This document shows, piece after piece, positions 1 to 8,571 of a stretch of 64,000 nt of DNA. Each line of letters starts with the position of its first letter. The first letter of the stretch is position 1. The DNA is from Desulfoscipio gibsoniae DSM 7213 (GTDB taxonomy: Bacteria; Bacillota; Desulfotomaculia; Desulfotomaculales; Desulfallaceae). Both the position numbers and the translations under genes were made by a program. Below the pieces are notes generated by a model. The model was not told where the DNA came from. It saw nothing but the letters and a program-made list of their open reading frames with translations, and made no database searches. Location: assembly GCF_000233715.2 (NCBI RefSeq), contig NC_021184.1, forward strand, positions 682,001-746,000. The letters run 5' to 3'.

Positions 1-308
1 TGAAAAATGTTATTGAGCGGCTGGTTATATTGTGCGAAGGTAATACAATTTCCGTTCAACAAGTGGCCGAGCAGCTTAACCGCAGCCCTAAACGACCGCT
101 GAAGCCTGTGGTTGTAAACGGTTTACTTCCTCTTAAAGATGCCCAGGAGATGCTGGAAAAGGATCTTCTGGAGATGGCTATGAACAGGCACAAGACCACC
201 AGGAAGGCAGCCCGGGCCCTGGGTATCGCCCAGTCAAGTGTAGTGCGCAAACTAGCCCGCTATAATATAAAATCGGTGCAGCAATGGACCACAAGTTTAG
301 ATATTTAA
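1..308 (+). CDS. C-terminal end of a sigma-54-dependent transcriptional regulator (partial)
   Basis: Only the last ~102 codons are present; the reading frame is open from base 3 and runs off the left edge. The residues NVIERLVIL just before the first Met are the usual end of a sigma-54 AAA+ activator domain. The tail (AARALGIAQSSVVRKLARY) is a Fis/TyrR-type helix-turn-helix. The first internal ATG at 30 is therefore not the start. The family activates sigma-54 promoters, often those of neighbouring catabolic genes, so the CoA-transferase downstream is a possible target, although I found no well-spaced -24/-12 element before it. The sensory N-terminus is not visible, so the signal cannot be inferred. 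Confidence 0.85.
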   Translation, partial: KNVIERLVILCEGNTISVQQVAEQLNRSPKRPLKPVVVNGLLPLKDAQEMLEKDLLEMAMNRHKTTRKAARALGIAQSSVVRKLARYNIKSVQQWTTSLDI

Positions 309-370
309 TCGAAATTTCTTAATCTTTGTTGATATGGCACAACTTTATAGCACGAGCCAATTTTAATGAA

Positions 371-398
371 ACCGATGCCTCCAGGCATCGGTTTTTTT
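371..398 (+). terminator. Rho-independent terminator after the sigma-54 activator
   Basis: A perfect inverted repeat ACCGATGCCT/AGGCATCGGT (371-380 and 383-392) is followed by a run of seven T. It closes the regulator transcript. Confidence 0.9.
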
Positions 399-560
399 GT
401 CCCTTAAACGGTTAAATGCGCCGGCTAATAAAAATGTTTACCGTTCAACATGTATATCTGACCATTCGGGCCATAAAAACGGCCATTCGCAGAGCAAGGA
501 CTGTACATAGGACCACCTTTTGCACTTTTTTGAATATTTATTAAAGCGTTAAAAGGATGA

Positions 561-683
561 ATGTTGCGGTATGTAAGGCTGCTCGATGCGGTATTGCCGG
601 TGCTTGCAAAGGCGTGGCCGGAGAAGTTTGTTGTTGATGAGAGGGGTAAGCTGTGGGTAATTGTAAGGACCATGGCAATATAA
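561..683 (+). CDS. small 40-residue ORF, unknown
   Basis: ATG at 561 preceded by AAAAGGA, open for 40 codons to TAA at 681-683, just ahead of the CoA-transferase. The peptide starts MLRYVRLLDAVLPVL and ends KLWVIVRTMAI. It has no recognised domain and may be the remnant of a larger gene, or a leader peptide. Apart from this and the terminator, the 309-707 gap shows nothing clear; the opposite-strand frame over the same bases has no ribosome site. Confidence 0.3.
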   Translation: MLRYVRLLDAVLPVLAKAWPEKFVVDERGKLWVIVRTMAI

Positions 684-707
684 AGGTTAAATTCTGGGAG
701 GTAGAGT

Positions 708-2003
708 ATGTTGAATGTAAATGAAATGTATGATCAGAAACTGGTTTCCCCGGCAGAAGCAGTTAAGGTAATTAAATCTGGTGACCTGATTTATACACCA
801 TCGGAGGGTAATGAGCCTTGTATCCTCTGGGAGGCTTTAGCCGATCGTAAAGAAGAGCTGGAAAATGTGGTTGTCAGGCAATTCTTGACCAGGCGCAAGC
901 ACCGTTATGTAGAACCATCCTTTGCACCTCATATTTTTATAGAGTCACTTTTTGTTACAGATGCTATAAGAAATTTAGTTCACGATGGATATGCAAGCTA
1001 TGTTCCGTCAAATTTCAGTGACATACCCCGTATGATCAGGCAAACTAACCATGTGGATGTACTGATGCTCAGCGCGACTCCAATAGACGAATATGGATAT
1101 ATGTGCTATGGTCTGGGTTGCGACTATACTCTCGCTGCTATTGAAGTGGCCAAGAAAATTATTGTAGAAGTTAACCCCAATATGCCCTGGACCGGTGGTT
1201 ATAACAAAATCCATGTCTCCCAGGTGGATCTTATTGTAGAGAGCAATGCGGAGTTGTATGAGCTGCAACCTCCACAGGTAACTGAATTGGATGAAAAGAT
1301 CGGTTCCTATATAGTTGATCTCATTGACGAAGGTTCTACTCTTCAAATCGGTATAGGCGGCATTCCCGCTGCGGTATGCAAGTTCCTGGAACATAAGAAG
1401 GATCTTGGTATACATACTGAACTTATTTCTGACTACCTTGTGGGTTTACTGGAGAGCGGGGCGGTAAACGGGAGCAAAAAAACAATTCATAAGGGCAAGG
1501 TTGTTTGCACTATAGTCGAAGGCACCAAGAGATTTTTTAAATATATTAATAATCATCCATCTATTGAACTCCTTCCGGTGGACTATACTAATGACCAGCA
1601 CATTATTGCCCAGAATCGTAAAATGGTCAGTATTAACGCTACTATTGAAGTTGATATATTTGGACAATGCTGCTCTGAAAGCATCGGAACCAAAATCTGG
1701 GGGGGAAGTGGAGGTCAGTCGGATTTTGCCAGGGGTGTTACCAAATGCCCGGACGGTAAAGGGTTTATCGTCATGAAATCTACGGCAAAAGGCGGTACTA
1801 TATCCAAGATTGTTCCCAGATTGACTCCTGGAGCCATTGTGACTACCGGTATGAACTATGTTGATCATGTGGTGACTGAGTACGGAGTTGCCGAACTTCG
1901 TTATAAGTCCATGCGGGGAAGGGCCTTGGCGCTGATTAACATTGCTCATCCTGATTTCCGAGATGAGTTGCGCTTCGAGGCAAAGAAAATGAATGTCATT
2001 TGA
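708..2003 (+). CDS. acetyl-CoA hydrolase/CoA-transferase family protein (4-hydroxybutyrate/butyrate CoA-transferase type)
   Basis: The 431-residue protein has the two-half architecture of class I CoA-transferases of the AbfT/Cat type. The glycine motif IGIGGIP lies at about residues 214-220 and LGIHTEL at 233-239, whose Glu238 matches the catalytic glutamate of the 4-hydroxybutyrate CoA-transferase subgroup. EVDIFGQCCSES and GGSGGQSDFARG are typical C-terminal motifs. It would move CoA between an acyl-CoA and acetate or another carboxylate in the cytoplasm. GGGAGGTAG lies just upstream of the ATG. It stands alone between two terminators. The exact acyl substrate cannot be told from sequence. 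Confidence 0.88.
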   Translation: MLNVNEMYDQKLVSPAEAVKVIKSGDLIYTPSEGNEPCILWEALADRKEELENVVVRQFLTRRKHRYVEPSFAPHIFIESLFVTDAIRNLVHDGYASYVPSNFSDIPRMIRQTNHVDVLMLSATPIDEYGYMCYGLGCDYTLAAIEVAKKIIVEVNPNMPWTGGYNKIHVSQVDLIVESNAELYELQPPQVTELDEKIGSYIVDLIDEGSTLQIGIGGIPAAVCKFLEHKKDLGIHTELISDYLVGLLESGAVNGSKKTIHKGKVVCTIVEGTKRFFKYINNHPSIELLPVDYTNDQHIIAQNRKMVSINATIEVDIFGQCCSESIGTKIWGGSGGQSDFARGVTKCPDGKGFIVMKSTAKGGTISKIVPRLTPGAIVTTGMNYVDHVVTEYGVAELRYKSMRGRALALINIAHPDFRDELRFEAKKMNVI

Positions 2004-2034
2004 TAGCTAACCTAACCTAACGATTAACCAACTG

Positions 2035-2064
2035 AAAGCGCCATGTTTTAAGGCGCTTTTCTTT
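2035..2064 (+). terminator. Rho-independent terminator of the CoA-transferase gene
   Basis: Stem AAAGCGCC/GGCGCTTT (2035-2042 and 2052-2059) followed by a T-rich stretch. Confidence 0.85.
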
Positions 2065-2080
2065 GTCAGATAATTAACTG

Positions 2081-2132
2081 TTGACAAAACAATCATAAAT
2101 GATAGTATATATATAAATACACATGTATATAC
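2081..2132 (+). promoter_or_regulatory. sigma-A promoter with GTATATAC operator of the methyltransferase operon
   Basis: TTGACA (2081-2086), 16-bp spacer, TAGTAT (2103-2108), then the palindrome GTATATAC (2125-2132) about 17 bp after the -10. The box fits the GT-N-TA-N-AC shape known for HutC/UTRA-type GntR repressors. The same arrangement recurs at 8572-8625, and a UTRA regulator is encoded at 10605, so this is probably its operator (inference). Confidence 0.6.
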
Positions 2133-2179
2133 GTGTAGAGATCAGTTTCCAGTCAAACTTTAGGAGGGGAGTTCTCAAA

Positions 2180-2995
2180 TTGATTATCATCGGGGAAAAA
2201 ATCAACGGAACCATCCCGGGCGTAAAAAAGGCCATCGAAAATAAGGATGAGCAATTTATTCGCGACTTGGCTGTCAAGCAAGTTGAGGCAGGTGCGGACT
2301 ATATTGACGTGTGTGCCAGCACAGCGCCGGAGTTTGAAGTTCAAACTTTAAAATGGCTGATGGATATTGTACAGGATGCCGTTGATACACCGCTGTGTAT
2401 TGACAGCCCCAACCCCAGGGCAATAGAGCAGGTTTTTAAGTACGCCAAAGCACCCGGTATTATTAATTCTGTGTCTGAAGAAGGAGATAAGTGCGAGGTC
2501 ATCTACCCCATGATCCAGGGTACCCGGTGGCAAGTGATTGCCTTGACCTGTGATCAAAAAGGTATCCCTTCCGACGTGCAAACCAGAGTTGAAATAACTA
2601 AAATAATGGTGCAAAAGGCCCAACAGTATGACATAACTCCCGACAGAATCCATATCGACCCGCTGGTAATGGCTATATCGGCTGATAACCAGTCCCTTTT
2701 AAACTTCATCGAGACATTAAAAGCAGTTAAAGAACTGTATCCTGCCATTAAAGTAACTTCAGGTTTAAGCAATATTTCTTTTGGTATGCCCCTTAGAAAA
2801 ATCGTCAACCAGCATTTTTTAACCATTGCCACTTATGCGGGCATGGATTCAGCTATCTTGGACCCCTGCAACAGGGATATTTTAACCACCCTTTTAGCCA
2901 CTGAGGCATTACTGGGTCGTGATCGGTACTGCCGGAACTTCTCCAATGCCTACCGAAAGAATAAAATCGGCCCGGACAGAGGCGGCCAAAACTAA
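2180..2995 (+). CDS. MtrH/pterin-binding methyltransferase (methylcobamide:tetrahydrofolate type, methyltransferase II)
   Basis: A 271-residue TIM-barrel of the pterin-binding (DHPS/AcsE/MtrH) family. It opens IIIGEKINGTIPGVKKAI; AGADYIDVCAS (about 36-46) and PLCIDSPNPRAIE are typical barrel strands that bind methyl-THF. It would carry the methyl group from the corrinoid protein to tetrahydrofolate. I chose the TTG at 2180 because AGGAGGGG lies 10 bp before it; the longer ATG reading from 2123 begins inside the promoter region. It is the first gene of the locus and lies ~100 bp before the corrinoid protein, as in mtv/odm/mto clusters. Confidence 0.85.
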   Translation: MIIIGEKINGTIPGVKKAIENKDEQFIRDLAVKQVEAGADYIDVCASTAPEFEVQTLKWLMDIVQDAVDTPLCIDSPNPRAIEQVFKYAKAPGIINSVSEEGDKCEVIYPMIQGTRWQVIALTCDQKGIPSDVQTRVEITKIMVQKAQQYDITPDRIHIDPLVMAISADNQSLLNFIETLKAVKELYPAIKVTSGLSNISFGMPLRKIVNQHFLTIATYAGMDSAILDPCNRDILTTLLATEALLGRDRYCRNFSNAYRKNKIGPDRGGQN

Positions 2996-3102
2996 ACCAA
3001 TTGATTTAGGACAAGCTTTTACCGGAAGGTTGGCGGAGTCATGAGCTGTTATCGCGAGGAGCGATAGCTTCTCGAACAAACATTAAAAGGAGGACACATT
3101 TT

Positions 3103-3741
3103 ATGCTGGACGTGCAAGTATTAACCAAAGCGGTAGGAGATTTGGACGAGCCCAAGGTATTAGACATGTTAAAGGAATTTGTCGCTACTAATCCCGGCAG
3201 CGAAGAAACTGAAGCTGTGGTTAGCGCCTGCCAAAAAGGCATGGCTGTTGTAGGCGACTTGTTTGACGCCAAAGAATATTTCGTGGGTGATTTAATATTT
3301 GCCGGGGAATTATTAAACTCTGCTCTCGAAATCTTAAAAACGGTCATGGGTGGAGAAAGCAACGGTAAAGCAGGTAAAATTGTCCTGGCTACAGTGGAGG
3401 GCGATTTGCATGACATTGGTAAAAATATTTTCAAGAGCATGTCGGAAGCAGCCGGCTTTGAAGTATATGACCTGGGCATTGATGTGCCGGCCAGCACATT
3501 TGTAGAAAAAGTTAAAGAAATTAAGCCGGAAATACTGGGTATGAGCGGTGTGCTTACACTGGCCTTGGATTCCATGAAAAACACGGTGGACGCGCTTAAA
3601 GAAGCGGGACTTCGCGATCAAGTAAAAGTAATTATAGGCGGTAACCCTGTTACGGAACAAGCATGTCAAATGATTGGCGCAGACGCATTTACAACCAACG
3701 CTGCCGAAGGAGTTAAAATGTGTCAAGGGTGGGTGAGTTAG
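3103..3741 (+). CDS. corrinoid (B12-binding) methyl-carrier protein, MtaC/MtvC type
   Basis: The protein is 212 residues, the usual length of stand-alone corrinoid carriers. Residues 1-85 form the helical cap (B12-binding 2) and 88-210 the Rossmann-like cobalamin domain. DLHDIGKN at 101-108 is the DxHxxG signature whose His103 is the lower cobalt ligand; SGVLTLA and GGNPVT are further base-off contacts. AAAAGGAGGA precedes the ATG. The following methyltransferase starts at once, so the two are co-translated. It would hold the methyl group between substrate demethylation and THF methylation. Confidence 0.93.
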   Translation: MLDVQVLTKAVGDLDEPKVLDMLKEFVATNPGSEETEAVVSACQKGMAVVGDLFDAKEYFVGDLIFAGELLNSALEILKTVMGGESNGKAGKIVLATVEGDLHDIGKNIFKSMSEAAGFEVYDLGIDVPASTFVEKVKEIKPEILGMSGVLTLALDSMKNTVDALKEAGLRDQVKVIIGGNPVTEQACQMIGADAFTTNAAEGVKMCQGWVS

Positions 3742-3742
3742 C

Positions 3743-4897
3743 ATGATCGATACCAAGGCGCTGGCCCGGGAAAGGACACAATTGTTTTCGGATGTACTGG
3801 AAGGTAAAGTGCCTAAAAGAGTACCCATCTACGCCTTTATTCAACAAGAATTTGCCATACAATATGCGGGTAGGGATTTAGCGGAAGCGCAGTGGGATTC
3901 TGGCGCCTTTGAGGAAGTAGTCGATAAGGTGTGTCAGGACTTTGTGACAGATAATGTACCGGTGCATGCGGTCAGGTATCCATCAATTTATAGAATGCTG
4001 GGGTCTAAAAACTGGATAATGGGTTCAGGTGGTTTTATTCAGCATCCTGAAATTGAAGGTTTATCAGCGGAAGAGTATGATGATCTTATTGCCTCACCTT
4101 ACAATTGTATTGTAGAAAAAGTTCTTCCCAGGTTATACAGTGAACTTGCTTTAGATTCACCTACCAAGGCTTTTGCACTGGCCAAAGCGTTTAAAGTTTA
4201 TAATGATGAATTCGGTACACAAGCCATGCAAACGGCCAGATTAAAAGAAAAATACGGCTATGCCGATGTTAATTTATTCGGCACGATTTGTGAGGCACCG
4301 CTTGATTTCCTAGCGGATCAATTAAGGGGATTTAAAGGCATTTCTCTTGATATCAGAAGGGTTCCCGATAAAGTGGAAGCGGCCGTTAATGCGCTAACCC
4401 CTTTAGTAACTAAAATGGGCATGCAGTCTTTCCACGCAAAAAACACATGTACTTTTATTCCCTTGCATATGGCACCGTTCATGCGCGAGAAGGACTTTGC
4501 CAGGTTTTATTGGCCGGGATTTAAGAAACAGGTTGAAGAATTGGCGGAAGCTGGTTTTCAAGCATTCATTTATTGTGAACAAAACTGGATGCGTTATATT
4601 GACTATTTGGCTGAACTTCCGGAAAGAACTGTGATGTTCTTTGAAGATGGAGACCCCCGGCTTGCTAAAGAAAAACTTGGGGGAAAACATATTGTCACTG
4701 GTTTTTATCCGCAAACTTTACTAAAAACAGGGAATAAACAACAGTGTATTGATAAAGCCAAAGAGCTAGTGGATATTCTAGCACCAGGGGGCGGGTATAT
4801 TTTTGGCTTCGATAAAGTGCTGATTACCCTGGATAGTATCAAGCCCGAAAACTTGCAGGCGGTGTATGAATATGTAGCCGCAAACACCGATTATTAA
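3743..4897 (+). CDS. URO-D/MtaA-superfamily methyltransferase (candidate methyltransferase I), copy 1
   Basis: 384 residues of the uroporphyrinogen-decarboxylase/MtaA superfamily, in the long form found beside corrinoid proteins rather than in haem pathways. IPLHMAPFMREKDF (residues ~235-248), YCEQNW and FFEDGD contain the His/Glu residues likely to bind zinc. Within a locus holding corrinoid, MtrH-type and activator proteins it is probably the enzyme that demethylates the substrate; related proteins serve as O-demethylases of methoxylated aromatics. The substrate is inferred, not seen. It lies 1 bp after the corrinoid stop and is highly similar over its whole length to the protein at 5347, apart from a short loop. 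Confidence 0.8.
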   Translation: MIDTKALARERTQLFSDVLEGKVPKRVPIYAFIQQEFAIQYAGRDLAEAQWDSGAFEEVVDKVCQDFVTDNVPVHAVRYPSIYRMLGSKNWIMGSGGFIQHPEIEGLSAEEYDDLIASPYNCIVEKVLPRLYSELALDSPTKAFALAKAFKVYNDEFGTQAMQTARLKEKYGYADVNLFGTICEAPLDFLADQLRGFKGISLDIRRVPDKVEAAVNALTPLVTKMGMQSFHAKNTCTFIPLHMAPFMREKDFARFYWPGFKKQVEELAEAGFQAFIYCEQNWMRYIDYLAELPERTVMFFEDGDPRLAKEKLGGKHIVTGFYPQTLLKTGNKQQCIDKAKELVDILAPGGGYIFGFDKVLITLDSIKPENLQAVYEYVAANTDY

Positions 4898-4910
4898 GGA
4901 GTGAATAACT

Positions 4911-5054
4911 GTGAAGACCAAATATTATAAAACCTGGGGGGAGTACAAGGCGGAGCATCCCGAGATAGATGAAAAACAGGAGCAAGCTATGGCCGCTAAA
5001 ATGCAGGACTATGAGGAAAACTTGTTCAAATTTATTATGTTTTTATGTGTTTAA
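4911..5054 (+). CDS. small conserved protein following methyltransferase copy 1 (47 aa)
   Basis: GTG at 4911 with AAGGAG about 9 bp upstream, 13 bases after the methyltransferase stop. The 47-residue product is clearly paralogous to the 51-residue one at 6519: both contain KYxK(S/T)WxEYKAxHPEID and AMAxKMQxYE, then a hydrophobic tail. No domain is recognised. It is charged and helical and ends in ~8 hydrophobic residues. Its fixed position behind each URO-D gene suggests a subunit, chaperone or substrate-specificity partner of the methyltransferase (inference). Confidence 0.75.
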   Translation: MKTKYYKTWGEYKAEHPEIDEKQEQAMAAKMQDYEENLFKFIMFLCV

Positions 5055-5134
5055 AAAAACCTTTGGGGCTTAAGATGGCCACTTAAGGTATATAGAGTAT
5101 GGGTGCATGGTTAATCTTTAATGGACTTTAGTAA

Positions 5135-5176
5135 AGAATAATACAGGGAGGGCTTATTCTCTCTCTGTATTATTCT
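5135..5176 (+). other. long intergenic hairpin between the two methyltransferase modules
   Basis: Arms 5135-5150 and 5161-5176 pair over 16 bp with one G-U, loop 10 bases. No T-run follows, so it looks more like an mRNA processing or stabilising element than a terminator. It may set the ratio between the two modules. The rest of the 5055-5346 gap shows nothing else. Confidence 0.6.
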
Positions 5177-5346
5177 AATATGCCCCAGCATGGGTGGCAG
5201 TAGATGATTTTTAGTAACACTGGTGTTGAATAATTCCATCAGCCCGGCGCATACAAAGACAAAAAATATTCTAAATAAAGGGATAATTAAACATGTCGGG
5301 TGATTGGCCAAAAACGTAAAAAATTATTAAAGGTGGGTGAACTAAT

Positions 5347-6504
5347 ATGACCGATACCAATGCGCTGGCCCGGGAGAGAACTGAATTATTTCATGATTTG
5401 ATAGATGGGAAAATCCCCAAAAGAGTACCTGTAGCCATGGGTTTTCCTATTGAGTTTGCCATTAAATATGCAGAAAAAGATTTGACCGAAGCTCAGTGGG
5501 ATACCTCTCACCTGGAGGAAACATTTGATAAAGTATGCCAGGACTTTTTCTCGGATTTGCTGCCGGTCAACGCCTTTAGATTCCCTTCCTTCTATAAGCT
5601 GTTGGGTGCAAGGAACTTTGTCATGGGTTCCAGCGGCTTTTTGCAGCACCCGGAGATTGAAGGTATGACCCGGGAAGATTACGATGATTTTATTGCCAAC
5701 CCTTATGATTGCATAGTGGAAAAGATACTACCCCGTATATATACAGAGCTGAATACCGATGCCAATACCAGGGCAATGACCATGGCCAAGGCTTTTAAGG
5801 CTTTCTTTGATGAAATGGGCAATGCTCAGGCAACTTACGGAAGGTTGATTGAAAAGTACGGTTACGGCAGAGTGAACTTTTTTGCCGGGTTTACCGAGGC
5901 TCCCCTGGATTTTGTGGCTGACCAGCTGAGGGGTTTTAAAGGAATTTCCACTGATATCAGAAGGATGCCGGATAAAGTGGAAGCAGCCGCTGAGGCCGCC
6001 ACCCCCATTATGATTAAAAAAGGCCTACCGCCGGTTCCGCCATCCAAATATAACGCTGTCTTTATACCACTGCACATGGCACCGTTCATGCGCACTTCGG
6101 ATTTTGAAAGGTTCTACTGGCCAACCTTTAAGAAATTGGTTGAGGCACTGGCCGAAGCGGGCTACCCGTCAAACCTTTTTGTTGAGCAGGACTGGATGCG
6201 TTATCTTGATCATCTGTATGAACTGCCGGAGAATACCATCATGAGGTTTGAGTACGGTGATCCCAAACTGGTTAAGGAAAAGCTCGGTAAAAAACATATT
6301 ATATCGGGCTTCTACCCCACATCACTTTTAAAAACCGGGACCAAACAGCAGTGTATTGATAAAGCTAAGGATCTTATCGATATACTGGCACCGGGCGGCA
6401 AGTATTTCTTTGACTTTGATAAAGTTCCGGTTACGCTGGACAGCATTAACGTGGAAAACGCCCGGGCAGTGCTGGATTACGTGGCTGCTAATGCTAATTA
6501 TTAG
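5347..6504 (+). CDS. URO-D/MtaA-superfamily methyltransferase (candidate methyltransferase I), copy 2
   Basis: 385 residues, same family and motifs as the protein at 3743 (IPLHMAPFMRTSDF, VEQDWMRY, FEYGDP). The N-terminal ~20 residues (TNALARERTELF vs TKALARERTQLF) are nearly identical, while the middle differs, for example in the loop before IPLHMAPF. This is consistent with a duplication followed by change of substrate range. AAAGGTGGG precedes the ATG. It has its own small partner gene 14 bases downstream. Confidence 0.8.
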   Translation: MTDTNALARERTELFHDLIDGKIPKRVPVAMGFPIEFAIKYAEKDLTEAQWDTSHLEETFDKVCQDFFSDLLPVNAFRFPSFYKLLGARNFVMGSSGFLQHPEIEGMTREDYDDFIANPYDCIVEKILPRIYTELNTDANTRAMTMAKAFKAFFDEMGNAQATYGRLIEKYGYGRVNFFAGFTEAPLDFVADQLRGFKGISTDIRRMPDKVEAAAEAATPIMIKKGLPPVPPSKYNAVFIPLHMAPFMRTSDFERFYWPTFKKLVEALAEAGYPSNLFVEQDWMRYLDHLYELPENTIMRFEYGDPKLVKEKLGKKHIISGFYPTSLLKTGTKQQCIDKAKDLIDILAPGGKYFFDFDKVPVTLDSINVENARAVLDYVAANANY

Positions 6505-6518
6505 GGGGGGGATATTCG

Positions 6519-6674
6519 ATGAGTGTTAAATTAAATACCAAGTATTGCAAATCATGGGAAGAATATAAAGCCCAGCACCCGGAAATAGATGCCAAGCAAG
6601 CAGAGGCAATGGCTCCTAAAATGCAAAGCTACGAAGATATGATGTTTGAATTTGTAATATATCTGCTGCTGTAA
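6519..6674 (+). CDS. small conserved protein following methyltransferase copy 2 (51 aa)
   Basis: ATG at 6519 with a GGGGGGG ribosome site at 6504-6511. Paralogue of the small protein at 4911: about half of the residues are identical over the shared 44, with the same C-terminal hydrophobic tail. Conservation at the protein level while codons differ argues that both are real genes. Confidence 0.75.
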   Translation: MSVKLNTKYCKSWEEYKAQHPEIDAKQAEAMAPKMQSYEDMMFEFVIYLLL

Positions 6675-6686
6675 TCTTGCTTAGGT

Positions 6687-6784
6687 GCCGGGTGTTGAAA
6701 GGTTGAAAGTTGAAAACGATTGCAGGAGATATGAAAATTGTCTTCGGGTAGTGGCACATCAACTTTTAACACCTGGCACCCATC
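6687..6784. repeat. imperfect inverted repeat in the 6675-7058 gap
   Basis: GTGCCGGGTGTTGAAAGGTTG near 6687 is mirrored by CAACTTTTAACACCTGGCAC near 6761. The rest of this 384-bp gap holds one copy of the GACATG-type repeat (next entry) and otherwise no gene I can support; the forward frame across 6738-6971 runs through repeat sequence and lacks a ribosome site. Confidence 0.45.
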
Positions 6785-6812
6785 AAGGCGGCGAAAGCTT
6801 CATGCGCTGGAA

Positions 6813-6839
6813 GTGACATGGGTGACATGGGGACGTTTC
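6813..6839 (+). repeat. palindromic repeat, GACATG-arm type, copy 1
   Basis: GTGACATGGGTGACATGG then GGACGTTTCC. The same block recurs at 8288 (direct) and 8908-8934 (inverted). Confidence 0.75.
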
Positions 6840-7058
6840 CTTTGTCTTACTTTTCGTTTGGTACCTTTCGTTCGGGACGCTTCTATCGCCTTTCCTACTG
6901 CCCTTCGCAGCGCTCAGGGCATACCACAGTGGCCACGGATACTGTCCCACCGCATTACTTTCAGCCTTTAGCTGCGTCGCGGATTCGTCCGGAGTAGTAC
7001 AGGTAAAAACAGTTCGTTAACTGTCCAAATAAATAATGAATAGGGTTGAACAAAAACT

Positions 7059-8291
7059 ATGAGTGAATGCGCAAAACTTTCGTCATTGCCATACCGCTGG
7101 GTAATTTTGCTTATCATGTGGTCTACCATGTGTGTCGCGCTTATTGCCCAGTTTCAAGTGGCAGCACTGGCCTACCAAATCATTCCTGACTTTAAGCTAA
7201 CCTCCGGGCAGTATGGAATGGTTCTTACAGCTCCCATGCTGGCCGGCTTATTCTTCAGCTTTCCGGCAGGCGCCCTGGCGGACCGGTGGGGCGTTAAAAG
7301 AGTAGTTGCCGTAGGATTTGTTTTCTCCATAGTCGGGACGTTTTTTCGCTTTTCAGCGGAAAACTTTCTTCAATTATTCATCCTGATGTTTTTGGCCGGT
7401 ATTTGTCCCGGCTTTTTAAATGCCAATGCACCCAAGCTGCTGGGGGCATGGTTTTCCAAAGCACAGATGGGCATGGCCATGGGCATCTATTTCTCAGCCA
7501 CCGGTGTGGGTATGGGAATTGCTTTAGCCACCACAGCGTTGTTTCCCAGCACCAAAAGCGCATTTATTGCTGCAGGGATAGCCATGCTGGTAATCTGGCT
7601 GCTGTGGATGCTGTTTATTAAAGCCAAACCCGAGGGGGCCCCCGATCTGCCCGTTATGCCGGTGACTAAATATATTGGTGTAGCTGCCGGGAGTAAAAAC
7701 GTCTGGCTGGTGGGCGTGGCGTTGATGTTCTTTATGGGCTCCTCCATGGCCTTTTCCGGGTTCCTGCCCAATGCGCTGCACAGTGAACAAGGCCTTAGGC
7801 CGGCCGCAGCCGGCTTTATGGCTTCCATAGTCACCTTCGGCACAGTTGTGGGCAGTATTTTGGGGCCGGTTATCTCCCGGCGCACGGGCAAATTAAGGCC
7901 TTTTTTAGCACTGGTGGCGGTTCTGGGGGCGGCGGCCGGAATTCTGGCGTGGCTGGCACCCCAGGGGATAGTCATGCCGGCGCTGTTTGCTTTGCTCGGT
8001 ATCATGTTGGGCATGTGCGCGCCCATCTTAATGTCCTTCCCCATGCTGCTGCCGGAAATAGGACCTGTTTATGCCGGGAGTGCCGGGGGGATTATCGGTA
8101 CCCTGCAGGTGGTTGGCGGAGTCTGCATACCATCATTTATAATTACACCGCTAGCGGGTCAAAATTACACCCTGTTCTTCGCCCTGGGCAGTTTATGCTT
8201 TTTCCTGGTGAGTGTGGTGGTATTGCTGTTACCCGAGTTGGGCGCCAAATCACAGGCCAAGGTTGGTGCTGATTTAGCCGAAGCCATGTGA
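7059..8291 (+). CDS. MFS transporter
   Basis: 410 residues with ~12 hydrophobic segments. GALADRWGVKRV after the second segment is the MFS loop 2-3 motif; overall it resembles the oxalate/formate or nitrate-type (OFA/NarK-like) MFS branch. It probably imports the methylated substrate or exports the demethylated product of this locus (inference from position). Only a weak AGGG lies before the ATG. The TGA stop is embedded in a GACATG-type repeat. Confidence 0.85.
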   Translation: MSECAKLSSLPYRWVILLIMWSTMCVALIAQFQVAALAYQIIPDFKLTSGQYGMVLTAPMLAGLFFSFPAGALADRWGVKRVVAVGFVFSIVGTFFRFSAENFLQLFILMFLAGICPGFLNANAPKLLGAWFSKAQMGMAMGIYFSATGVGMGIALATTALFPSTKSAFIAAGIAMLVIWLLWMLFIKAKPEGAPDLPVMPVTKYIGVAAGSKNVWLVGVALMFFMGSSMAFSGFLPNALHSEQGLRPAAAGFMASIVTFGTVVGSILGPVISRRTGKLRPFLALVAVLGAAAGILAWLAPQGIVMPALFALLGIMLGMCAPILMSFPMLLPEIGPVYAGSAGGIIGTLQVVGGVCIPSFIITPLAGQNYTLFFALGSLCFFLVSVVVLLLPELGAKSQAKVGADLAEAM

Positions 8292-8341
8292 CATGGGTGT
8301 GACATGGGGACGTTTCAGTTGTCTTACCCTGAAGACAACTG
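8288..8341 (+). repeat. palindromic repeat, GACATG-arm type, copy 2
   Basis: Begins in the MFS stop codon; a GGGGACGTTTC centre followed by a GTTGTCTT...AAGACAAC hairpin. It is an inverted partner of 8908-8934, so the two bracket ~600 bp. Confidence 0.75.
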
Positions 8342-8419
8342 AACCTTTCGATGACCATAAAACCTTAGATATGGCTGGATAACTTTAATTAAACCTTGAT
8401 TTACATTGTAGTGTTAGCT

Positions 8420-8540
8420 CTTTAGCCCCAGGGCTGCTTGGCAGCAGGCTCTTTTCAACTCAGGGTAGCGGTCATTCATATGAGTGGAACTACCCCCGTA
8501 GCATTAGGCTACCGTGGCGTAGCGAACGTGGCATAAGCCA
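8420..8540 (+). other. cluster of hairpins, candidate structured RNA or mobile remnant
   Basis: Three stems in sequence: GCTGC/GCAGC (8433-8445); GGGTAG/CTACCC enclosing CATTCAT/ATGAGTG; and GTAGC/GCTAC. No reading frame covers them. They lie ~30-150 bp upstream of the promoter at 8572. No known riboswitch class was recognised. The 8292-8993 gap otherwise holds the promoter and repeats listed here. Confidence 0.4.
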
Positions 8541-8571
8541 AATTATACTGTAGTACTAACGAACATCCCTG

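Noticed and set aside
425-673. 82-residue minus-strand ORF
   Set aside because: No ribosome site, composition unlike a protein, and a better small frame exists on the plus strand over part of it.
309-707. sigma-54 promoter at TGGCACAACTTTATAGCA (~335)
   Set aside because: GG to GC spacing is 14 rather than 12 bp, and it lies before the terminator at 371.
6738-6971. 77-residue plus-strand ORF
   Set aside because: Runs through the repeat at 6813 and has no ribosome site.
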